Of a stretch of DNA of 18,357 nt, positions 13,675 through 18,357 are shown in pieces. Source of the stretch: a bacterium (GTDB lineage Bacteria; UBA6262); assembly GCA_028716025.1 (NCBI GenBank), contig JAQUQP010000020.1:1-18357 (forward strand). Direction: 5' to 3'. A program made the translations under genes and the position numbers. Below the pieces are notes generated by a model. The model did not search any database. It was not told where the DNA came from and was given only the letters and a program-made list of their open reading frames with translations. Position 1 is the first letter of the stretch; every line of letters begins with the position of its first letter.

Positions 13675-14892
13675 GTGGAATTTAATTTGGAAAGCTCCTT
13701 CAGTCAGATTATTAATGCGCTTTCGCAAATTATTACCCTGGAGGATCACCAGCGTATATTTCACGCCTGGCGGGTGGCTATACTAGCCACGGAAGTAGCC
13801 AGAAAAATCACTCCGGAAGAGATTAACCAGGTTTTTTATGCCAGTTTATTGCATGATGTAGGGACAGTTAGCATTGACCATAATATATTAAATAAATTGT
13901 CCCTGGATCAACAACGGATTCATCCGGGGATTCTCGAACATCCGATCAAAGGTGCTAAAATAGTCCAGGAGATACCGGGAATGGAGCCAGCTGCTGAAAT
14001 TATTATGGACCATCATGAACGTTGGGATGGAGAAGGGTATCCCCATCATAAACGAAATGAGGATATAAATTTTGGGGCCCAATGCCTAAGGATCGCGGAT
14101 GCATATGATTTTTGCCTGAGGGATAATTCCCGGCTTGATTATGACCAGGCAATGCGATTTCTAGGAGAGCAAAAGAACAAGGAATTCTGTTCTTCGGTAT
14201 ATGAAGCTTTTGCCGAAGTCCTGGCTCATAACCAGTATTGCCGGGAAATAAACCGGGATGAATGTTTGGAAGAAGCGTTTATAGAATTACAACAAAGCCT
14301 GCCCCGGTTACAGTGCCAGAGTAAAAGTGACGTTATCGGTGTTACCCTGCGGGTATTCGCCAGGGTCATTGATACCAAGCATCTTTATACTAGCGGCCAT
14401 TCGCAGAGAGTGGCACAGTATTCCATGTTGTTGGCGGAAGCTTTGCATCTTGATCATGATGAGATAAGCCGGATAAAATGGGCCAGTTTGCTGCATGATG
14501 CGGGTAAGGTAGCTATACCTCAGTCCATCTTGAACAAACCAGGACCCTTGAATGAAGAGGAATTTGCCCTGGTCAAGAGGCATCCTGAAATAACCGCGGA
14601 GATAATAAAGTATATTGATGTTTTCAAGAACTTGGTACCTACGGTGCGTCATCATCATGAACATTTTGATGGTCGGGGTTATCCCGATAAACTGGAAACA
14701 CAACAGATCCCGTATTTATCCAGGATCATTACCGTGGCTGATGCCTTTGATGCCATGACCAGTCCGCGTCCTTATCAAAGGATGAAAAGTATTCAGGAAG
14801 CCTTAGCCGAACTGGACCAGCGAAAAGGCAGCCAATTCGACGGAGAGATCATCGATCAAGCCAGAGAGATCTTCCTGGCTCTGACGGTATAA
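13675..14892 (+). CDS. Tandem HD-GYP domain protein, probable c-di-GMP phosphodiesterase
   Basis: A 405-residue cytoplasmic protein with two metal-dependent phosphohydrolase domains. N-terminal domain about 20-150: His30, LLHDVG (58-63, HD 60-61), His89, HHERWDGEGYP (113-123) and ADAYD (141-145). C-terminal domain about 225-400: His242, LLHDAGK (272-278), His303, HHEHFDGRGYP (327-337), VADAFDAMTSPRPY (354-367) and QFDGE near 387. The C-terminal copy is canonical. The first has Thr64 where Lys is usual after HDxG and lacks MTxxRPY, so it may be degenerate or regulatory. The predicted role is c-di-GMP hydrolysis, opposing the GGDEF regulator in this window. GTG start follows AGAGGAGGG (13662-13670). 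A 9-bp hairpin (14881-14889 with 14908-14916) overlaps the stop codon but lacks a T-run. Confidence 0.92.
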   Translation: MEFNLESSFSQIINALSQIITLEDHQRIFHAWRVAILATEVARKITPEEINQVFYASLLHDVGTVSIDHNILNKLSLDQQRIHPGILEHPIKGAKIVQEIPGMEPAAEIIMDHHERWDGEGYPHHKRNEDINFGAQCLRIADAYDFCLRDNSRLDYDQAMRFLGEQKNKEFCSSVYEAFAEVLAHNQYCREINRDECLEEAFIELQQSLPRLQCQSKSDVIGVTLRVFARVIDTKHLYTSGHSQRVAQYSMLLAEALHLDHDEISRIKWASLLHDAGKVAIPQSILNKPGPLNEEEFALVKRHPEITAEIIKYIDVFKNLVPTVRHHHEHFDGRGYPDKLETQQIPYLSRIITVADAFDAMTSPRPYQRMKSIQEALAELDQRKGSQFDGEIIDQAREIFLALTV

Positions 14893-14946
14893 CGCTTGGT
14901 GGATTTTTATCGTCAGAAGACTCGTCGTAAAAAAGAATAATTTTTC

Positions 14947-14975
14947 TTGACAAGTCCAAATAGATAGTGTATAAA
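14947..14975 (+). promoter_or_regulatory. Near-consensus sigma70 promoter of the 43-codon gene
   Basis: TTGACA at 14947-14952, exactly 17 nt, then TATAAA at 14970-14975. This is the best promoter in the window. Transcription should start near 14982, giving a leader of about 45 nt. Confidence 0.85.
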
Positions 14976-15026
14976 AGATTTGGAGCATTTTTCTCATTAT
15001 TATAAGGCGAGGGGGGGTGAAGAATA

Positions 15027-15158
15027 ATGGCCGAGAAAGTAATGAAATGCGGTGTTAAGAAACAGGCTGGGTATCTTTATTTCATTGACAAGCAGGGTGA
15101 TATCTCTAGAGCGAAAATGGCTCGTGGTGGCGAAAAGAAAAAAAAGAAAAAAAGATAG
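15027..15158 (+). CDS. Small basic protein of 43 residues, unknown function
   Basis: Too short for usual gene calling but well supported. ATG at 15027 follows GAGGGGGGGTGAAG, a very strong ribosome site, and lies about 45 nt behind a near-consensus promoter; two hairpins and an intrinsic terminator follow. The product starts MAEKVMKCGV, has a core YLYFIDKQGDISRAKM that looks like a two-stranded beta hairpin with a DKQGD turn, then ARGGE and a tail of six lysines and an arginine. Twelve Lys and three Arg against four acidic residues make it strongly basic, fitting RNA, ribosome or DNA contact. One cysteine, no signal peptide, no membrane span. I have a vague impression of similar small proteins in other anaerobes but can name no family. 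Likely abundant, by its signals. Confidence 0.85.
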   Translation: MAEKVMKCGVKKQAGYLYFIDKQGDISRAKMARGGEKKKKKKR

Positions 15159-15180
15159 CTAAACGGTTTTTTAAGCAAAT

Positions 15181-15207
15181 CCTGTTAGAAACAGAGTTTC
15201 TAATAGG
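15181..15207 (+). other. Hairpin in the 3' region of the small-protein transcript
   Basis: CCTGTTAGAAAC (15181-15192), loop AGA, GTTTCTAATAGG (15196-15207): a 12-bp stem with one G-T pair. No T-run, so not a terminator; probably a stable 3' UTR element ahead of the true terminator. Confidence 0.7.
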
Positions 15208-15221
15208 GCAAACAAGTTGTT

Positions 15222-15259
15222 GAGCTCCCATTCGGTTAAACTAATGGGGGCTCGTTTTT
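15222..15259 (+). terminator. Strong intrinsic terminator of the 43-codon gene
   Basis: GAGCTCCCATT (15222-15232) pairs with AATGGGGGCTC (15243-15253) with one G-T pair and a ten-base loop, followed by G and five Ts (15255-15259). It closes the small-protein unit and insulates bioY. Confidence 0.92.
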
Positions 15260-15281
15260 GGCTAGTACAGCTTTATTTTTT

Positions 15282-15311
15282 TTGTTTTAATAGTTAACCA
15301 ATAAGTAAAAT
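15282..15311 (+). promoter_or_regulatory. Probable bioY promoter
   Basis: TTGTTT (15282-15287), 18 nt, TAAAAT (15306-15311). The -10 lies inside the palindromic operator, as expected for repression by steric block. Confidence 0.5.
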
Positions 15312-15321
15312 AAGTTAACAG
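15291..15321 (+). promoter_or_regulatory. Candidate BirA (biotin repressor) operator
   Basis: Half-sites TAGTTAACC (15291-15299) and AGTTAACAG (15313-15321) separated by 13 nt. As I recall them, the BirA half-sites are TTGTTAACC and GGTTAACAA, matched here at 8 of 9 and 7 of 9 positions with a similar spacer. It lies 14 nt before bioY and overlaps the predicted -10, so biotin-loaded BirA would repress uptake when biotin is plentiful. BirA itself is not in the window. Confidence 0.7.
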
Positions 15322-15335
15322 TAAATGGTGTTACT

Positions 15336-15866
15336 ATGCGCTTAAGCACTCATGATATGGTAAAAGTCAGTCTTTTTGCTAGTTTGACCGCTGCTGGAAG
15401 CTTTGTCTGCATTCCCTTACCTCTGAATCTTGTGCCAATTACCCTACAGACCTTTTTCACTTATTTATCCGGGATCGTACTTGGCCCGCTCCTTGGCCCG
15501 CTAAGCCAGTTGATCTATATTTTACTGGGTTGCCTTAATCTACCGGTTTTTGCCGGGGGCACAGCCGGAGTAGGAATACTTTTTGGTCCGACCGGGGGAT
15601 ACTTGTGGGGATTCTTAGCGGCTAGTGGTATTATTGGCTTCATGGTCCGGGGCAAAAGAAACTTTTGGTGGCTGGCCATGGCTTTGGTTATAGGCACCAT
15701 GGCGATTTATCTGTGCGGTTTGATCCAGCTGATTTTTGTCGCTCGTCTTTCCCTGGTCCAAGCCTTTTGGACCGGAATGGTTTTCTTTCTGCCAGGAGAT
15801 CTCATGAAGATAGTCTTGGCCTCCCAGGTAGCCTTAAAATTACCGCAGAAATTAACGCATTTTTAA
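15336..15866 (+). CDS. bioY: Biotin transporter substrate-binding subunit BioY
   Basis: S component of an ECF-type biotin transporter, or a stand-alone biotin uptake protein, in the inner membrane. The 176 residues form about six hydrophobic helices. Family motifs: VPITLQTFFTYLSGIVLGP (about 33-51), LNLPVFAGGTAGVGILFGPTGGYLWG within 67-94, and a C-terminal FFLPGDLMKIVLAS where BioY proteins carry a conserved PGDLxK. ATG at 15336 has only a weak GGTG ribosome site. Upstream is a candidate BirA operator, which independently supports the assignment. No ecfA/ecfT genes are adjacent, so the energising module must be elsewhere. It is probably monocistronic, because a strong promoter for tpiA begins shortly downstream. 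Confidence 0.94.
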   Translation: MRLSTHDMVKVSLFASLTAAGSFVCIPLPLNLVPITLQTFFTYLSGIVLGPLLGPLSQLIYILLGCLNLPVFAGGTAGVGILFGPTGGYLWGFLAASGIIGFMVRGKRNFWWLAMALVIGTMAIYLCGLIQLIFVARLSLVQAFWTGMVFFLPGDLMKIVLASQVALKLPQKLTHF

Positions 15867-15868
15867 CT

Positions 15869-15896
15869 CACTACTCCCTGTTCCCCAATCCTCTTT
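15869..15896 (+). repeat. Degenerate heptamer array after bioY
   Basis: In 7-bp phase: CACTACT, CCCTGTT, CCCCAAT, CCTCTTT. A different word from the other arrays but the same period. Further on, CTAA recurs at 15943, 15950 and 15956 (steps of 7 and 6) in the tpiA leader. Confidence 0.45.
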
Positions 15897-15902
15897 TTTC
15901 TC

Positions 15903-15931
15903 TTGAAATTAAAGAAACGATATGCTATCAT
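15903..15931 (+). promoter_or_regulatory. Promoter of the tpiA-rpiB-deoC-pilT group, extended -10
   Basis: TTGAAA at 15903-15908, 17 nt, TATCAT at 15926-15931, with TG at 15923-15924 giving an extended -10 (TGCTATCAT). Good match; leader to the TTG start is about 45 nt. Confidence 0.75.
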
Positions 15932-15981
15932 AAACCAATAATCTAATTCCTAAATCTAATTTCGAAAGTGAGGTATTTTCA

Positions 15982-16737
15982 TTGCGTAAACCCATTCTTG
16001 CAGGTAACTGGAAGATGTATAAAACTACACTGGAAGCTAAAGCCCTAGTAGAAGGTTTAGCCAGCCGAGTAGGAAAATTGAGTGACCGGGAAGTGGTTGT
16101 TTGCCCTCCCTTTACCAGTTTAGCTATTGTGGCAGAATCGCTCAAAGGCTCAAATTTAAAATTAGGCGCCCAGAATATGTATTGGGAAGATAAAGGCGCT
16201 TTTACCGGTGAGATCGCCCCAGGCATGTTGAAAGATGTCGGGTGCGTTTATGTTATTATCGGACATTCTGAACGCCGTCAGTACTTTGGTGAAACTGATG
16301 CCACGGTCAATAAAAAGATGAAAAAAGCTTTTCAGGCAGGGCTGCTCCCGATAGTTTGTATCGGGGAAACACTGGCTGAAAGGGAAACCAATAAAACCTT
16401 CCAGATATTGGAACGCCAGATCCGTGAAGGGGCCAGCAGATTAAATGCCGAAGAAGCTAAAAAATTAGTGATCGCTTACGAACCAGTGTGGGCGATCGGT
16501 ACCGGTAAAACCGCTACTCCCCAGCAAGCTGAGGAAGCGCATAAGTTCATCCGCCAGAAACTGGCAGAAATATATCCCCCGGCCATTGCTGAAGAGATCC
16601 GGATCTTGTACGGTGGCAGTGTCAAGGCAGAGAACAGTAAAGAGCTTATGGGACAAGCCAATATTGACGGTGCTTTAGTAGGTGGAGCCAGCTTGGAAGT
16701 AGAATCATTCAGTAAGATAGTAAATTTTGAGGGTTAA
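15982..16737 (+). CDS. tpiA: Triose-phosphate isomerase
   Basis: Interconverts dihydroxyacetone phosphate and glyceraldehyde 3-phosphate in glycolysis and gluconeogenesis. The 251 residues hold all catalytic groups: Asn9 and Lys11 in AGNWKM, His95 in IIGHSERR, Glu167 in AYEPVWAIGTG (165-175), and the phosphate loop ILYGGSVKAEN (208-218). Start is TTG, chosen because TGAGGT at 15969-15974 is well placed and because the family N-terminus RKPILAGNWKM begins there; no ATG fits. It is first in a group with rpiB and deoC. No gapA or pgk is adjacent, unlike the usual glycolytic cluster. Confidence 0.97.
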   Translation: MRKPILAGNWKMYKTTLEAKALVEGLASRVGKLSDREVVVCPPFTSLAIVAESLKGSNLKLGAQNMYWEDKGAFTGEIAPGMLKDVGCVYVIIGHSERRQYFGETDATVNKKMKKAFQAGLLPIVCIGETLAERETNKTFQILERQIREGASRLNAEEAKKLVIAYEPVWAIGTGKTATPQQAEEAHKFIRQKLAEIYPPAIAEEIRILYGGSVKAENSKELMGQANIDGALVGGASLEVESFSKIVNFEG

Positions 16738-16741
16738 TTCT

Positions 16742-16846
16742 AAATTACAAATGCTATCGCTGCGCTTATGCCAAATTATGGTAAAGATCCTTACCTAAAT
16801 TCAGCATAAGTTCTGTAGGAACGGTGTAATTTGGCATTTAGCATTT
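16742..16846 (+). repeat. Inverted heptamer repeats forming a structured rpiB leader
   Basis: Left: AAATTAC (16742-16748) and AAATGCT (16749-16755), followed by related TTATGCC AAATTAT (16766-16779). Right, read on the minus strand from 16846: AAATGCT, AAATGCC, AAATTAC (ending 16826). The arms pair as AAATGCTA (16749-16756) with TAGCATTT (16839-16846) and ATGCCAAATTA (16768-16778) with TAATTTGGCAT (16827-16837), with an 11-nt bulge. Inside sits GGTAA / TTACC (16780-16784, 16791-16795). There is no T-run and no gene. Confidence 0.75.
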
Positions 16847-16859
16847 TTAGGAGTATAGT

Positions 16860-17309
16860 GTGATAATTGCTATTGGCAGTGACCATGGTGGGGTGGAGCT
16901 GAAAGAAAAGATCAAGGATTTATTAAGTAAGGCCGGCCATGAAGTGAAAGATATGGGCACTAATAATCAGGATAGCGTAGATTATCCTGATATTGCCTTG
17001 CGGGTGGCTGAAGAAATATCTCAGGGGAAAGCTGCCAGGGGAGTATTATTATGCAAAACCGGTATTGGTATGTGTATTGCCGCCAATAAGGTGCCTCGGA
17101 TCCGTGCCGCGCTTTGTTGCCAGGTAGAACAGGCTAAATTAGCCAGTGAACACAATCAAGCCAATGTGCTTTGTTTAAGTGGCTTGACCAGCGAGCCAGA
17201 TATGGAACAGATGGTCAAAGCCTGGCTGGATACTCCTTTCGGTTGGGAAAGACATCTGCGCCGCATCAATAAAATAGCTGAAATTGAAAAAAAATATATG
17301 AAAGAGTAA
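16860..17309 (+). CDS. rpiB: Ribose-5-phosphate isomerase B
   Basis: Interconverts ribose 5-phosphate and ribulose 5-phosphate in the pentose phosphate pathway; LacA/LacB-type sugar isomerases are the main alternative. In 149 residues: IGSDHGGVELKEKI (5-18), the active-site Cys65 in LLCKTGIGMCIAANKV, and SEHNQANVL (96-104) with His98. The usual active-site run CGTG reads CKTG here, with Lys66 replacing the small Gly; the rest of the anion-binding loop is intact. Start is GTG, supported by AGGAG at 16849-16853. It is followed two bases later by the deoC frame, a natural partner as DeoC acts on a phosphopentose. Confidence 0.93.
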   Translation: MIIAIGSDHGGVELKEKIKDLLSKAGHEVKDMGTNNQDSVDYPDIALRVAEEISQGKAARGVLLCKTGIGMCIAANKVPRIRAALCCQVEQAKLASEHNQANVLCLSGLTSEPDMEQMVKAWLDTPFGWERHLRRINKIAEIEKKYMKE

Positions 17310-17311
17310 AA

Positions 17312-17989
17312 TTGGTCCAGCCTATGGATTTTGACCAAAAATTAGCTCAAATAATTGATTACGCTGTATTGAAAGCGGATACAACGACTGAGGATATTGA
17401 CCGGGCTTGCCAAGAGGCTAAGAAATACCGTTTTGCCGCGGTCTGCGTTAATCCCAGCTATGTGCCGTTGGCTGAGAAATTACTGCATGGCAGTGGGGTC
17501 AAAGTCAGCGCTGTGATCGGTTTCCCGTTAGGTGCCAGTACTTCCACGGTAAAGAGTATAGAAGCGCGAAATGCCTTACTTAACGGTGCTGATGAAATTG
17601 ACATGGTCTTGAATATCGGGGCTCTTAAATCAAACGAAACCGATATCGTAAATGAAGAAATAAAAATGGTACGTAATGTTACCAATGGGCATGTACTTAA
17701 AGTGATCCTGGAAACCTGTTTGCTTAGCAAGGAAGAAAAAATTAAAGCTTGTGAGATTGCTAGCAGCCAAGGAGTTAATTTTATTAAAACCTCTACCGGT
17801 TTCAGTACCGGCGGAGCCACGGTTGATGATATCAGGTTGATCCGCCAGGTAGTGGGGATAGAAATGGGCGTTAAAGCCAGCGGAGGTATCGACACCGCGG
17901 AACAAGCTTATGTTTTAATGGAAGCCGGCGCTACTCGTATCGGTACCAGCCATGCCGTGGAAATGGTTTCCGGAGATAAAAAGAGATAG
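17312..17989 (+). CDS. deoC: Deoxyribose-phosphate aldolase
   Basis: Cleaves 2-deoxyribose 5-phosphate to glyceraldehyde 3-phosphate and acetaldehyde in nucleoside salvage; the triose product feeds TpiA. Class I aldolase motifs in 225 residues: IDYAVLKADTT (15-25), FAAVCVNPSYV, VIGFPLGAST (68-77), DEIDMVLNIG with Asp97, Schiff-base Lys159 in FIKTSTGF, and Lys188 in VKASGG. The classic IDHT of the N-terminus is IDYA, a modest deviation. The TTG at 17312 lies two bases after rpiB; an ATG at 17324 four codons later is an equally good start, and neither has a strong ribosome site, so coupling to rpiB is likely. Confidence 0.95.
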   Translation: MVQPMDFDQKLAQIIDYAVLKADTTTEDIDRACQEAKKYRFAAVCVNPSYVPLAEKLLHGSGVKVSAVIGFPLGASTSTVKSIEARNALLNGADEIDMVLNIGALKSNETDIVNEEIKMVRNVTNGHVLKVILETCLLSKEEKIKACEIASSQGVNFIKTSTGFSTGGATVDDIRLIRQVVGIEMGVKASGGIDTAEQAYVLMEAGATRIGTSHAVEMVSGDKKR

Positions 17990-18013
17990 CAATCACTCGA
18001 AAAGGGGTTTACC

Positions 18014-18357
18014 ATGAATGTTGACGATCTCCTGCAACTGATGGTCAAACGAAGTATTTCCGATATTCATTTTAAGGCTGGCAGTCCTCCGATGCTCCGG
18101 TTCAATGGTAAACTCATGGCCGCTGAATCCAGCCCTTTGACCAGCGAACATGTGGAACAGTTGGCCTATAGCCTGATGAACGAAAAGCAGCAAAAGAAAT
18201 TTGAAAAGGAAGACGAGCTTGATCTTGGTTATGAAGTGGAAGGAGTATCCCGTTTTCGGGTCAATTTGTATCGACAGAAAGGCGGGATAGCTTTAAGTTT
18301 GCGGGTCATCCCTCCTTCTCCGAAAACATTTGAAGAACTCAACCTGCCTAATGAAAC
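18014..18357 (+). CDS. pilT: Type IV pilus retraction ATPase PilT, N-terminal part
   Basis: The first 114 residues of a secretion-type hexameric ATPase that powers pilus retraction (twitching motility). Seen: DLLQLMVKRSISDIHFKAGSPPMLRFNG, with the SDxHxxxGxPP signature of the PAS-like N-terminal domain of PilT rather than PilB, then a DLGYEVEG..RFRVNLYRQKGG strand pair and LRVIP near the end. The Walker A region lies beyond the right edge, so PilU or another PilT paralogue cannot be excluded. ATG is preceded by AAAGGGG (18001-18007) six bases upstream. It starts 24 nt after deoC with no terminator between. Confidence 0.92.
   Translation, partial: MNVDDLLQLMVKRSISDIHFKAGSPPMLRFNGKLMAAESSPLTSEHVEQLAYSLMNEKQQKKFEKEDELDLGYEVEGVSRFRVNLYRQKGGIALSLRVIPPSPKTFEELNLPNE

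Noticed and set aside
15665..15946. A 93-codon plus-strand frame overlapping the end of bioY
   Set aside because: Out of frame with bioY, which carries all family motifs; the extension runs into the repeat spacer and the tpiA promoter.

Overview
The window reads as a single chromosome segment of a deep-branching, uncultivated-type Gram-negative bacterium. Every gene lies on the + strand, most start behind good Shine-Dalgarno sequences, and TTG and GTG starts are common. A probable lipoprotein, a PilT-type pilus ATPase and a periplasmic-sensor kinase suggest a diderm envelope. Gene content and spacer style remind me of Omnitrophota or Margulisbacteria/WOR-1-like lineages, but this is a low-confidence inference. 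Nothing here looks like a prophage, transposon or CRISPR locus.

Layout. (1) 1-5595 is one tightly packed run: nnrD (left end cut off), an M20 amidohydrolase, a DUF362/ferredoxin protein, thiL, tsaE, tsaB and rimI. It groups metabolite repair, thiamine pyrophosphate synthesis, tRNA t6A modification and N-terminal acetylation, with several overlapping ends. (2) After a spacer holding two palindromes and a promoter, 5788-9051 encodes a Cache-HAMP histidine kinase and a REC-GAF-GGDEF response regulator, a phospho-signal to c-di-GMP output pair. (3) 9115-12673 is a probable operon of hisG, gltX, a DUF1844 protein and a lipoprotein. (4) 12693-13674 holds tRNA-Gln(CUG), a small four-helix membrane protein, tRNA-Glu(CUC), two copies of a 62-bp structured repeat, a duplicated tRNA 3' end, a tiny ORF and an intrinsic terminator. 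(5) 13675-14892 encodes a protein with two tandem HD-GYP-like domains. (6) 14947-15259 is a self-contained unit with consensus promoter, very strong ribosome binding site, a 43-codon basic protein, a hairpin and a strong terminator. (7) bioY follows behind a probable BirA (biotin) operator. (8) From an extended -10 promoter at about 15903, tpiA, rpiB, deoC and pilT (right end cut off) follow.

Themes. c-di-GMP synthesis (GGDEF) and probable breakdown (HD-GYP) both occur here, and a type IV pilus retraction gene follows; a functional link is inference. The tpiA-rpiB-deoC group links triose and pentose phosphates with deoxyribose salvage.

The most unusual signal is not a gene. Degenerate 7-bp tandem repeats of unrelated sequence recur in many spacers and inside two genes (the M20 hydrolase and thiL) at predicted surface loops. 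In two kinds of place (the 62-bp tRNA-linked repeats and the rpiB leader) heptamer arrays face each other as inverted repeats that can form hairpins. The 43-residue protein unit at 15027-15158 is the best candidate for an undescribed, strongly expressed gene.
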